Assembly: GCF_900113965.1 (NCBI RefSeq)
Contig: NZ_FORI01000003.1
Coordinates: 248,001 to 312,000 of the forward strand
Direction of reading: 5' to 3'
Length of the DNA stretch: 64,000 nucleotides
Source of the DNA: Treponema bryantii
GTDB lineage: Bacteria; Spirochaetota; Spirochaetia; Treponematales; Treponemataceae
The position numbers and the translations under genes were made by a program. Under the pieces are notes generated by a model, which had not been told where the DNA came from, did no database searches, and saw only the letters and a program-made list of their open reading frames with translations. Positions within the stretch are counted from its first letter, which is position 1. Every line of letters starts with the position of its first letter. This document shows, piece by piece, positions 1 through 7,923 of this stretch.

Positions 1-814
1 AGATAGGATCAATCTGCCATACCTGTCCATCAACATGCGGGTTCACCAGAGACGAATATCTCCAGTTACTCCATGGTTCATATTCATCAAGAGGCCAGTC
101 CAAAATCTTAATAGCTGGAGCGGCAACAGGATCTGAGTGACCAGGCTTATCTGTTACATAAATCAGATTGCGGATAATATCCTCTTCCTTCATATTATAG
201 AAAAGTCTAAGGCGTAAAACCCAGACAATATTTTTAATGATGAATTCCTGACGATAAATATCCAGCAAGGCCTCGCTTGCTTCACCCTTCTCTTTCTGAG
301 CAGAATCCCACAGATGGCGGCAAACCTGAATATCAATTTTGAACTCAAGCTTCTGCTGTTCATGAATTCCTGGAACTTTATTATACCATGAAAAAGCTGT
401 TCCTTTGGTAAGTTTTTTGATATCCGGCCAGGCTTTATAATTAAGAGAAGAATATTTTCCAAGGTCTATCATTTTTGGAAGATTCTGTTCTTCCTTGCAC
501 AAAGAAGCTCCAATTTCCTTAAGATTTTCTCCTTCAAAAAGAAGAAGCTGATCTATAAGAACAGGCTCTGGAGTATCGTAAGCATCAATAAATTTTACGT
601 AATTATTAATAAAATCAGAAAAGGCTTTTTCTTCAATTTCCTGAGAAAGCAATACCTCTGGAACAAGAGGCGGCTGAGTCTTAAAAAGAAGAGTCCATAA
701 CTCTCCAAGACTCTTTGCTTCAAAAAGAAGGCGGGCTTTTTTGTTTGTGAAAGATTTTCCTAAGATTCCGTTGGCTTTAGCAAAAACAAAGGCATCTGCA
801 CCAGACTTATCCAT
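1..814 (-). CDS. V-type ATP synthase subunit C (AC39/V0d-like), 3' part outside window
   Basis: The reverse strand is open from an ATG at 814 to the window edge (271 residues; C-terminus missing). The start MDKSGADAFVFAKANGILGK matches the beginning of the V/A-ATPase C subunit family, an all-helical protein linking the central stalk to the membrane rotor. A GGGGAG ribosome site lies 7 nt before the ATG. The small stalk-like gene 25 nt upstream supports a V-ATPase operon running off the left edge. Family assignment is from remembered sequence style. Confidence 0.8.
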   Translation of the reverse strand, partial: MDKSGADAFVFAKANGILGKSFTNKKARLLFEAKSLGELWTLLFKTQPPLVPEVLLSQEIEEKAFSDFINNYVKFIDAYDTPEPVLIDQLLLFEGENLKEIGASLCKEEQNLPKMIDLGKYSSLNYKAWPDIKKLTKGTAFSWYNKVPGIHEQQKLEFKIDIQVCRHLWDSAQKEKGEASEALLDIYRQEFIIKNIVWVLRLRLFYNMKEEDIIRNLIYVTDKPGHSDPVAAPAIKILDWPLDEYEPWSNWRYSSLVNPHVDGQVWQIDPI

Positions 815-839
815 AACGGCACTCCCCAATCAAACTGGC

Positions 840-1154
840 TTATGAAAATATAAGCTTGTCTAACAGTGACGAAAAAGCCTCGGAATTCTGAGGTTTTGCA
901 GCAAGTGATTCTTTATACGAATCTATGTCTTTTTGATATTTATCTGCAATTTGCTGATGATTATTCTGATATTCAACTTCGAGTTTTGCCGCTATTTCAT
1001 CGTAGCGGGTTTTATAATCGGAATTATATTTTGCGCGGGCTTGTGAAAGGCGTCTCTCTGCTTCCATTGCAGCGTCATTTATAAGTGTTGACGCATTTTT
1101 TTCTACTTCAAGCAGATGATTGATGGCATCGATTTCTGAATTGTTTTCAGCCAT
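840..1154 (-). CDS. V-type ATPase peripheral-stalk-like small subunit (G/H type)
   Basis: This 104-residue charged, Ala/Glu/Lys-rich protein is predicted to be one long coiled coil (about residues 8-85), as in the small G/H (AhaH/NtpF-like) peripheral-stalk subunits of A/V-type ATPases. It has no signal peptide or membrane segment. It lies 25 nt upstream of the C subunit and 20 nt downstream of the PtsN-like gene on the same strand. The call rests on the coiled coil and context more than on conserved residues. Confidence 0.7.
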   Translation of the reverse strand: MAENNSEIDAINHLLEVEKNASTLINDAAMEAERRLSQARAKYNSDYKTRYDEIAAKLEVEYQNNHQQIADKYQKDIDSYKESLAAKPQNSEAFSSLLDKLIFS

Positions 1155-1174
1155 ATTTTACGCCTCCTGTAACT

Positions 1175-1645
1175 TTACATTTCCATTGACTCTATAAGGT
1201 CGTAAACTTCCTGTGAAGTCTTGGCCTGTAAAACATTATTAACAAAATCTTTATTACTAACCAGTTGAAGAATATCTCTAAGCACATGTAAGTGGGTTTC
1301 TGTATCTTTTTCTTCAAACAGGATTTCAAAAATTACATTAACTACAGGATGGTCAGGATTAGTCTCTGGTTCAGGTGAGTCAAACTCAATTCCTGAACGG
1401 CTGATTCCAACAGCAACCAGAGTGTCCCCCGCAGAATTACACAAAGCATGGGGAACTGCAACAAAAGGTAGTACAGCAGTACTCATTTTCTCTTCCCTTG
1501 CAATAAGGGCATCCATTGCTTCTTTTCGATTCAATTCAGGATGTTTAGCAACCAGAACTTCCAGGAGCTCTGCAAAGCATTCTTCTTTTTCTGTGCTTTC
1601 CAGAGCAACTTTAATAGAAGCAGGAGAAATGAAACTGCTGAGCAT
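1175..1645 (-). CDS. ptsN: PTS EIIA (fructose/nitrogen type, PtsN-like) protein
   Basis: A 156-residue single-domain EIIA of the PTS_EIIA type-2 fold. The phosphorylated histidine is H66 in FVAVPHA, matching the family motif (I/V)PH. No EIIB or EIIC is nearby, which suggests a regulatory PTS-Ntr role rather than sugar uptake. The start at 1645 is preceded by AAGAGGCG. It lies 10 nt downstream of secG and just upstream of the V-ATPase genes, an order I recall from T. pallidum. Its regulatory targets cannot be read from the sequence. Confidence 0.85.
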   Translation of the reverse strand: MLSSFISPASIKVALESTEKEECFAELLEVLVAKHPELNRKEAMDALIAREEKMSTAVLPFVAVPHALCNSAGDTLVAVGISRSGIEFDSPEPETNPDHPVVNVIFEILFEEKDTETHLHVLRDILQLVSNKDFVNNVLQAKTSQEVYDLIESMEM

Positions 1646-1655
1646 TCAACGCCTC

Positions 1656-1988
1656 TTATTCAGCAGATTCTGATTCAGTCCACCATTCACCTGCAGCAGA
1701 CTCAGATGCAGCATCTGTAGTTTCTACTGTTGTAGGAATGAGGTCTTTATCAAGCTTTGGCTTTTTGTTTGCAAGAGCAAGGCCCAAAGAAAGAGCGAAG
1801 AACAAGAAAACCAATACGAAAGTTGTTTTGGTAAGAACACTAGCAGAATGTGAACCGAAAGCAGCAGTTCCACGACCACCGAGAAGTCCCATTCCGTTTT
1901 CACCGTCGTCCTGAATTGAAACGAGCAATACCAGCAAAAGACAAACGATTACAAAAAATACCAGAAGAACAACACCAATTGTACCCAT
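1656..1988 (-). CDS. secG: Preprotein translocase subunit SecG
   Basis: A 110-residue membrane protein with two hydrophobic segments (about 3-25 and 54-73) separated by the SecG signature loop DDGENGMGLLGG and ASVLTKTT. It is an accessory subunit of the SecYEG channel. The C-terminal tail after residue 75 is longer and more acidic than in E. coli SecG. GGAG precedes the ATG, and a promoter is visible at 2031-2060. It is the first gene of the secG-ptsN-V-ATPase run. Confidence 0.92.
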   Translation of the reverse strand: MGTIGVVLLVFFVIVCLLLVLLVSIQDDGENGMGLLGGRGTAAFGSHSASVLTKTTFVLVFLFFALSLGLALANKKPKLDKDLIPTTVETTDAASESAAGEWWTESESAE

Positions 1989-2030
1989 AATTTATTTCTC
2001 CAAAAATTTTTAATCAAATAAAGTGTTATT

Positions 2031-2060
2031 ATTTTAGTGAAAAAGGCCGTTCTCGTCAAT
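2031..2060 (-). promoter_or_regulatory. Sigma-70-type promoter for secG
   Basis: On the reverse strand TTGACG (2060-2055) and TAAAAT (2036-2031) are separated by 18 nt, about 40 nt upstream of the secG start. Confidence 0.6.
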
Positions 2061-2087
2061 TGTTTTAGACGCACACTTTACCTGCAA

Positions 2088-2122
2088 TAAAAAGGCCGGA
2101 ACGGCAGCACCGCCCCGGCCTG
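2088..2122 (-). terminator. Intrinsic terminator after the 603-aa lipoprotein gene
   Basis: On the reverse strand AGGCCGG pairs with CCGGCCT (7 bp) and is followed by TTTTTATT. It lies about 40 nt past the stop codon at 2163. Confidence 0.8.
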
Positions 2123-2162
2123 TATAGTTTTTTTTACTGCTTTTTATAAGCAATTATCAAGC

Positions 2163-3974
2163 TTATTTATTTTTTGTAATCGCACAAACAAATGAGTAAA
2201 GTTTATCAACCCCGTTAGCATCAGGAATTGTTGCAATTACCTGAACTTCATATACACCATTAGCGATTGCATTTAATTTTTTGAATGTGACAGTATTTCC
2301 ATCATCTTCCTCTGACACCTCTCCCCTTGGATAAAGAATTGTTACTTTTACATGTGTTACACCTTCATCATTAACTGTAATTATAAGATTTCCATTACTT
2401 GTAATAGTATTGGCGCTATTAACAACATCATCACCAGATGCAGTTGTAATTGTAACATCTTCAAGTTCGCCATAAGTATCATTAATTTCATAATTAATAA
2501 TTGAACTTTCATTATAATTAGCTGTTACAGCAACATTTCCAAATTCAGAAACTTTTGTAACTGCTGTACCTGCAGCATTTTTCCAGCTCTGCCATGGGTG
2601 ATGACCATTAGTAAGCTCTGGGTAACCTGTTGCAGCAGGTGTAAGAAGAGTAATATCAGCGTTCTTAAAGATTACAAAGTCATTATAAGTTCCTGTAATT
2701 GCTCCAGAAGATGCAGAAAGCTTAAGAGAACCACCATTAAGATCATAAGCAATCTTCATAAGGTTGATAGCTTCAGTGCCATAAGCAGTATTTGCTCCAA
2801 CAGCATTTCCATTTGCCAATTCAATTGTAGATGCAACTGATGCTGAATCACGACTCTTAGAATCAGAAGCACCAAGGAAGTTTGCAGCCTTAATAGAAAT
2901 CTCAAACTTCTTTCCAACAGGAAGTTTTACAATACAATATTCTGAACCAGCAGCAAGAGTACCGTCTACCCGGCTAGCACTTTCAAAGAATATTTCTTTT
3001 TTTGTCTCAGCATCTGTTGTATTTGTGAAAATCTTATATGTAACAGGAGTTGTTGCTGTAACATCATTAATAGTAAGCTCAAAGTACTCTTCATTATGAA
3101 GTTCAGCACGTGTCCATGTAATAAGAGCATTATAATAATTTCCTGTTACAGACTTGTTCATATAGTAAGCAGAAAGAGCAGTTGGAGCAGAAGGTTTCTT
3201 CATTAAGATATCACCAAGTGCAATTGTATCCTCATTTGTTGTTGTACGGCCAGGAGCAATTACTACGATATCTCCCCATGTACCAATGTTTGCACCATCA
3301 TGATTTTTGAAGTAAATACGGAAGTTATAGCGACCAGGCTTAACATTAGAAACTGTATAAGAGAACTTTCCTTTATCATCTCCAGTACAAGTACCTGTCT
3401 TTAATGTTGAAGTACCAGTTGTACCAATAATTATTTCATTAGTGTAAAGGTCATAAAGAGCAGCTGCATAACTTTCAGCAAGTCCATCTTCATCTGTAAA
3501 GGTTCCGCTCAATGATACTCCACCGGCAGTTTCTAAACCTTCAGCAGAAAGCTTAAAAGTGATTGGAGCATTACTTGCAGGAGCACCGTTTCTAAAATCA
3601 ACACGGCGACGGCCCTGTAAAACAGGAGTTGTATCTGAAGTATAAGCTGTAAGTGTCAAATACCATACATCATAAGTAAGTTCAATTGTTGCAGTACCAT
3701 CACTCTTAAACTCAAGTGTTTTTTCAGTAAAAGAATCATATGATTCTGACTCACCTTTGATGGTAATTTTAGAAAAATCAGCTGATGTAATTGTTCCTGG
3801 ATTTACTGTACGAGATACATTTCCAGAAGGACCATTATAACCATCAATACCGATTGTAAGAACAACCTTACCATCATCACCAGAAACCGTAGCATCATTG
3901 CCAAGGTTTGAACATCCAGCAAACAGCATTAATGCTGCTGCAGCCATCAAGAAACTTTTAACAAATTTCTTCAT
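2163..3974 (-). CDS. Large multi-domain lipoprotein (Ig/Fn3-like and InlB B-repeat-like modules)
   Basis: A 603-residue lipoprotein with a signal peptide ending LMLFAGC (lipid Cys21). The mature part is beta-rich. A region around 145-245 resembles an Ig/Fn3-like module; about 262-385 has Fn3 features (ALSAYYMN, ALITWTRAE); about 410-490 starts with YDLNGG and ends VTANYN, as in Listeria-Bacteroides (InlB B-type) repeats. It is probably surface or periplasmic and may bind ligands. No catalytic motif is seen. It is followed by a strong terminator and preceded, 19 nt away, by another lipoprotein gene on the same strand. Confidence 0.75.
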   Translation of the reverse strand: MKKFVKSFLMAAAALMLFAGCSNLGNDATVSGDDGKVVLTIGIDGYNGPSGNVSRTVNPGTITSADFSKITIKGESESYDSFTEKTLEFKSDGTATIELTYDVWYLTLTAYTSDTTPVLQGRRRVDFRNGAPASNAPITFKLSAEGLETAGGVSLSGTFTDEDGLAESYAAALYDLYTNEIIIGTTGTSTLKTGTCTGDDKGKFSYTVSNVKPGRYNFRIYFKNHDGANIGTWGDIVVIAPGRTTTNEDTIALGDILMKKPSAPTALSAYYMNKSVTGNYYNALITWTRAELHNEEYFELTINDVTATTPVTYKIFTNTTDAETKKEIFFESASRVDGTLAAGSEYCIVKLPVGKKFEISIKAANFLGASDSKSRDSASVASTIELANGNAVGANTAYGTEAINLMKIAYDLNGGSLKLSASSGAITGTYNDFVIFKNADITLLTPAATGYPELTNGHHPWQSWKNAAGTAVTKVSEFGNVAVTANYNESSIINYEINDTYGELEDVTITTASGDDVVNSANTITSNGNLIITVNDEGVTHVKVTILYPRGEVSEEDDGNTVTFKKLNAIANGVYEVQVIATIPDANGVDKLYSFVCAITKNK

Positions 3975-3993
3975 TTTTCTACCTCCGACCGGA

Positions 3994-4440
3994 TTAATTC
4001 CGGTTAATTACTATAATTAAAGCAGTGTCTATATATTCCATTCCCGATGAATCGGTAACGGTTAATACCAGAGTTGTTTCTGTATCCATTTTGATATCTT
4101 CGCCAGGCATAAAATCATAAATACGCTCTGAGCATACAGATTCTGTTTTTGAACCATTTTCATCTTCTGTCTGCAAGGTCCAGTCATATTTTTCCCCACC
4201 CTTTGGAGCTGTAAGACTTGAAGCATAATCTTTTATGAACGTATATCTTTTTTCCAGCATCTGATCTGCAGAAAAAGATGCATCTGTAATTGATTTTTCT
4301 AATGGAGGAGTTGGTTCAAGTGTAAAATATTCTGTATTAAAATCCTGAAGCATTTTGTCATAAGAAGAATCACAGGCTGTAAACATAAGCACAGAAAGAA
4401 TCATCAAAATCATCATTAAAACATGCATAATCTTTTTCAT
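3994..4440 (-). CDS. Small lipoprotein, function unknown
   Basis: 148 residues with a lipoprotein signal (MFTAC, Cys23). The C-terminal half (TLVLTVTDSSG and following) looks like one strand-rich Ig/PKD-type domain. Its ATG overlaps the stop of the upstream WD40/barrel gene in an ATGA arrangement (4437-4440), so the two are translationally coupled and probably work together at the cell surface. Not recognised further. Confidence 0.7.
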   Translation of the reverse strand: MKKIMHVLMMILMILSVLMFTACDSSYDKMLQDFNTEYFTLEPTPPLEKSITDASFSADQMLEKRYTFIKDYASSLTAPKGGEKYDWTLQTEDENGSKTESVCSERIYDFMPGEDIKMDTETTLVLTVTDSSGMEYIDTALIIVINRN

Positions 4441-6002
4441 TTCTTTCCTCCAAGATAAAACACATAACCTGCATAAACCGCCGGACTCACTTTTCCTACT
4501 GTGTCGTATTCACAATTAATATCAAAAGTAAATGCCTTGATCTGCATTCCTACGCCTACACTCATAAATAATGAAAAGACAGGTTTTCCAACTGCAGAAC
4601 CTTCATTTGTAATCAGAGCAATGCTTGTCATCTTTGCGCCAATTTTTACATCTGTAATAATCCGAATATCTTTTTTCCATGGAGTTACTACATAGCCGGC
4701 AGGAACATATACTGTTGCAGCCATTAAGTTTGGAGCAGACACATCATTTCCATTAATTTTGTACGTTTTAGGAAATTCTTTTCTCGGAAAACCCATACTC
4801 AAATTAAGGCCGCCGCCAACAAAGAAAGGTGAAATTTTGTCTGAGTATAAATATTCGCCGCGCAAATCTGCACCTATCAGATAAGGCTTATTCAGATAAT
4901 TTGCTCCGGCGCAAACGGAAATGCCCTGGAATCTGCTGGCAGCAAAACCGCTTCCTCCGGCTCCGCCTACCCCTTTTCCAAGAAGACTTGAATCTGTAAC
5001 AAGCATTGAAGAATCATCTAAATATGGTTGAGGTTCAAGAAGAGTAACAACGCCATCTGAATAAGCGGCGTACATTATATCTGCGGTAAAATTGAAATCA
5101 AAAGTTGTAAAATCTGTACTTGAAGGAACAGTAACTACAGAAAGCGGGCGGCGAGAAGATATGCTGTAAATCATAACTTCATCTTTATCATTTCTTACTG
5201 CAATAAGGTCTGGATCTTTTAATGGCTTGAGCGCTGTTATAGGACGGCCGGTAAGAATTGAATAAAGCGTGTTGCCGGAAAAATCTGAAATGCGGAAAGA
5301 GTTTCTGCTATCAAGACTTACTACATATACAGAGTCTTCCGTAAAATACACCGGAACGCGGGCCCTGGAATAAATACCTTTCAGATGCGTAATTTTTGAA
5401 CTTGTATAACTGTTCCATATATACGCTTCTCCATCTGTAGAAACAGTAGCAAGATACTCACCATTTTTACTGAACTCAAGACCATAAACCTGCGTTTTGT
5501 GAGTTGTGATTGTATGGGAGATTGAACCGGCAGTAACACGAAGACGGAAATGAACCTGAACAGAATTATCATTAAAAGCAGCTGCAATATAATCTGAATT
5601 ATTGCTGAACGAAATTGCTGTAAGAGCTTTACGGCCGGTTACATCTGCACAGTCTGCAGAATAATAAGGCTCCCCATCTTCACACTGCCAGTGTTCATCG
5701 GAATATAAAAGCTTACGTACAATAAATTGTCCATCTTTTGTGATTACTGCAAAAAACTCATTATCCCCTTCTGAATAAAAAGAGATCTTAGAAACCTGTT
5801 CGTCATAAAATTTACAGACTATTGAGAAATCTTTTGTATCGTAGATTGTAATACTGCTGGAATCTGAGGCTGCGATTAAAGTTCCGGATGTGTTTTCACA
5901 GATTTGCTGAATTCGACCTTCACAGGCAGTAAATTCTGTTGCGTAGAAGACAGAAAAATATAAGAAAAAAACAGAAATAAAAAGAGAAGACTTTTTTCTC
6001 AT
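4437..6002 (-). CDS. Exported WD40 beta-propeller protein with C-terminal barrel-like domain
   Basis: The longest reading starts at a TTG (6032), but the ATG at 6002, preceded by GGATGAG and opening a clean signal peptide (MRKKSSLFISVFFLYFSVFY), is the likely start (521 aa). Residues about 25-340 are WD40-like repeats with strands such as LTAISFSNNSDYIAAAF and VYGLEFSKNGEYLATV. Residues about 350-521 are Gly-rich amphipathic strands ending in AGYVFYLGGKK, typical of small outer-membrane barrels. A propeller joined to a barrel would place an interaction platform at the outer membrane. The role is inferred. Confidence 0.7.
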   Translation of the reverse strand: MRKKSSLFISVFFLYFSVFYATEFTACEGRIQQICENTSGTLIAASDSSSITIYDTKDFSIVCKFYDEQVSKISFYSEGDNEFFAVITKDGQFIVRKLLYSDEHWQCEDGEPYYSADCADVTGRKALTAISFSNNSDYIAAAFNDNSVQVHFRLRVTAGSISHTITTHKTQVYGLEFSKNGEYLATVSTDGEAYIWNSYTSSKITHLKGIYSRARVPVYFTEDSVYVVSLDSRNSFRISDFSGNTLYSILTGRPITALKPLKDPDLIAVRNDKDEVMIYSISSRRPLSVVTVPSSTDFTTFDFNFTADIMYAAYSDGVVTLLEPQPYLDDSSMLVTDSSLLGKGVGGAGGSGFAASRFQGISVCAGANYLNKPYLIGADLRGEYLYSDKISPFFVGGGLNLSMGFPRKEFPKTYKINGNDVSAPNLMAATVYVPAGYVVTPWKKDIRIITDVKIGAKMTSIALITNEGSAVGKPVFSLFMSVGVGMQIKAFTFDINCEYDTVGKVSPAVYAGYVFYLGGKK

Positions 6003-6080
6003 AAACTCATCCGAAAAAAAACGATTTTCCAATGAGTGATTGTAACGATTAACTAAAACCTTGTAGTGAGTAACAACGCA

Positions 6081-6112
6081 TAAAAAACGGTGAATTTTTC
6101 ACAATTCACCGT
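6081..6112 (-). terminator. Second terminator after tpiA
   Basis: ACGGTGAATT and AATTCACCGT form a 10-bp stem (6087-6096 / 6103-6112), followed on the reverse strand by TTTTTT. It lies behind the first tpiA terminator and ahead of the WD40 gene. Confidence 0.7.
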
Positions 6113-6122
6113 CAGTGCGTCA

Positions 6123-6154
6123 TAAAAAAAAAGACCCCGAACCAAGTTCGGGGT
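6123..6154 (-). terminator. First terminator after tpiA
   Basis: ACCCCGAA and TTCGGGGT form an 8-bp stem with a 5-nt loop, followed on the reverse strand by a run of T. It lies 38 nt past the tpiA stop. Confidence 0.85.
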
Positions 6155-6159
6155 AGCAT

Positions 6160-6185
6160 GTGGTTTCGACAAGCTCAACCACCGG
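6160..6185. repeat. Family A palindromic repeat (copy A1)
   Basis: A 26-nt element containing GTGGTTTCGACAAGCTCAAC and ending ACCACCGG, able to fold through GGTGGTT/AACCACC. An identical 26-nt copy lies at 19064-19089, with relatives elsewhere in the window. It lies between the tpiA stop and its terminator. Confidence 0.85.
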
Positions 6186-6191
6186 TATTAA

Positions 6192-6941
6192 TTAGAGTAC
6201 GCAGATAGGAACGAAAGTTTCTGCCTTTAATGAAGCACCACCGATAAGACCACCGTCGATATCTGGCTGAGCGAGAAGCTCTGGAGCGTTAGAAGCTTTC
6301 ATAGATCCACCGTACTGGATGATTACTTCATCAGCAACCTTCTGGTTGTAGAGTTTTGCAATGTAACCACGGATGAACTTGTGGATAGCCTGAGCGTCAT
6401 CTGGAGTAGCTGTTTTACCAGTACCGATAGCCCAAACTGGTTCGTAAGCGATTGTTACGTTCTTCATCTGCTCTTCTGTTACACCAGCGAGACCAGCAGA
6501 AAGCTGGAATGCACAAACCTGCTCTGCTTCACCAGCTTCACGTTCGCTCAAAAGTTCACCGATACAAAGGTCAACTTCGAGACCACTTGCGAGAGCTTTG
6601 CGAACCTTCTTGTTGATAAGTTCATCAGATTCACCAATTTCGTGGCGGCGTTCTGAGTGTCCAAGAATTACACACTGGCAACCGATGTCCTTGAGCATTG
6701 CGCAAGAAACTTCACCTGTGTGAGCTCCGTTATCTGTAGCAGCACAGTCCTGAGCTGCGAGAATGATGTTTGAACCTTTTACAACCTGAGCAACTGCATC
6801 GAGGTATACAAAAGGAACACCAATCATATATTTGTTAGTTTTACCCTTCAACTGTTCAACAAGGTCTTTTGCGAGAGCAACAGCCTCTGCCTTTGTTGTG
6901 TTCATCTTCCAGTTTCCAGCGATATAATGTGTACGTGCCAT
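6192..6941 (-). CDS. tpiA: Triosephosphate isomerase
   Basis: 249 residues, the usual length. It interconverts dihydroxyacetone phosphate and glyceraldehyde 3-phosphate in the cytosol. Catalytic residues are visible: N10/K12 (GNWKMN), H95 (ILGHSERR) and E167 (AYEPVWAIGTG), plus the phosphate-binding loop near the C-terminus (GGSMKASN, GGLIGGASL). AAGGAG precedes the ATG. Two terminators follow it. In T. pallidum tpi lies next to pgk, as I recall; here six genes stand between them. Confidence 0.97.
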   Translation of the reverse strand: MARTHYIAGNWKMNTTKAEAVALAKDLVEQLKGKTNKYMIGVPFVYLDAVAQVVKGSNIILAAQDCAATDNGAHTGEVSCAMLKDIGCQCVILGHSERRHEIGESDELINKKVRKALASGLEVDLCIGELLSEREAGEAEQVCAFQLSAGLAGVTEEQMKNVTIAYEPVWAIGTGKTATPDDAQAIHKFIRGYIAKLYNQKVADEVIIQYGGSMKASNAPELLAQPDIDGGLIGGASLKAETFVPICVL

Positions 6942-7003
6942 AAAAAAACTCCTTATAGACTTCTATGTAAAAGTTATTTTAGTAAATTTGATAGGGAGTT
7001 TCA

Positions 7004-7056
7004 ACAACCCTTCGACTCCGCTCAGGGACCGTAAAAAAGACTCCGCTCAGAAACCG
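7004..7056. repeat. Family A-related repeat (CCTTCGACT..CTCAGGGACC)
   Basis: Between tpiA and the small membrane protein gene lies ACCCTTCGACTCCGCTCAGG followed by GACCG, then a partial second copy (GACTCCGCTCAGAAACCG). The CCCTTCGACT..GCTCAGGGACCG core recurs inside the YlmD gene near 43240. Confidence 0.6.
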
Positions 7057-7066
7057 TAAAAAAAAG

Positions 7067-7098
7067 TGATAGCGTTACTATCAAAAACGTGATATAAT
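7067..7098 (+). promoter_or_regulatory. Palindromic operator and extended -10 promoter of the small membrane protein pair
   Basis: TGATAGCGTTACTATCA (7067-7083) is a dyad with 6-bp arms. Ten nt later comes TATAAT (7093-7098) in the context GTGATATAAT, an extended -10. The dyad covers the place where a -35 box would be, and no good -35 is present. The same dyad type and the same GTGATATAAT occur at the hypB promoter. Confidence 0.65.
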
Positions 7099-7128
7099 TT
7101 AATAAAATATTATGTGGAGGCTATTAAA

Positions 7129-7533
7129 ATGGCATGTTTTACAGTTCCTGCAACAGAAGCAATCATTACTACTATTGCAGCAAAAATAATCAAATCTAGA
7201 GAAGCAAAAGGTTTGACTAAAAAGCCTGAAGCCGGAGATGAGATTCAGAAGATTAAGTTTTCAACAAAGCTTGGCTGGTTGAACAATATGCTTTGGGGTG
7301 GTTCTGCACTCCTCGCTTTTGAACATGTATGGCACGGAGAAGTAGTTCCATTTTTCCCATTCCTTACAGCCGTATCTGACGGAAACGCAGCTGAAATGCT
7401 TCACGAAATGGCAACCGCCGGAGTTTCAATGGCACTTCTCGTAACTGCAGTATGGGGCGTTATGGTTGGAATCTCTTCAATCTTTGAAAAACGACAGAAC
7501 AACTCTATTAATACAGGAGCGGCTTTAGCATGA
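7129..7533 (+). CDS. Small membrane protein with HVWH motif (unnamed family)
   Basis: The ATG at 7129 follows GTGGAGG with good spacing; an in-frame GTG at 7114 overlaps that ribosome site and is rejected. The 134-aa product has hydrophobic stretches around residues 5-21, 50-65 and 94-118. Conserved-looking polar sites near the membrane are H66 and H69 (FEHVWHGEVVP) and H92 (EMLHEM), possible metal or haem ligands. I recall similar unnamed proteins in Firmicutes but no function. It overlaps the next gene by ATGA and shares an operator type with hypB. Confidence 0.75.
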   Translation: MACFTVPATEAIITTIAAKIIKSREAKGLTKKPEAGDEIQKIKFSTKLGWLNNMLWGGSALLAFEHVWHGEVVPFFPFLTAVSDGNAAEMLHEMATAGVSMALLVTAVWGVMVGISSIFEKRQNNSINTGAALA

Positions 7534-7841
7534 CACTTTTGACTTCAACTTTTGCAGCAATAATCTGCACAATTCTCTGGTATAAAAAATTACCAAATAA
7601 AGAAATGAAACTTGGAACTCTCAGTCTTATGTACTGGGGAGCTTCTTTGATGTGGCTGATTGACGCAATTTTCGAATACAACGAAATGGGCGCCGAGTTC
7701 TTTACACCAGAACCACTCGACATGCTCAACGATTTCTATCTTGGACTTTCAGTTGTAGCACTGGGATTGATTATCTGGCTGGTAATCTTACTTATAAAAG
7801 ATCCTAAGGGAGTTGTGAAGACAGCACTCTTTAAGCGATAA
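7530..7841 (+). CDS. Small membrane protein, partner of the upstream gene
   Basis: 103 residues with three predicted membrane segments (about 2-18, 29-46 and 71-91) and short loops. Its ATG overlaps the stop of the preceding gene, so the two are translationally coupled and probably form one complex. No family is recognised. It ends at a bidirectional terminator shared with the convergent hyp operon. Confidence 0.75.
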   Translation: MTLLTSTFAAIICTILWYKKLPNKEMKLGTLSLMYWGASLMWLIDAIFEYNEMGAEFFTPEPLDMLNDFYLGLSVVALGLIIWLVILLIKDPKGVVKTALFKR

Positions 7842-7850
7842 AGAACGCAA

Positions 7851-7914
7851 GACCAAACAAAAAAGCCTATGCGGAACACATATCGGTGGGCCGCATAGGC
7901 TTTTTTGTTTGGTC
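7851..7914. terminator. Bidirectional terminator with a perfect 24-bp stem
   Basis: 7851-7874 and 7891-7914 are perfect reverse complements (core AAGCCTATGCGG / CCGCATAGGCTT) around a 16-nt loop, with T-runs in both directions. It separates the convergent small-membrane-protein pair and the hyp operon. Confidence 0.92.
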
Positions 7915-7923
7915 GTTGTTTAT

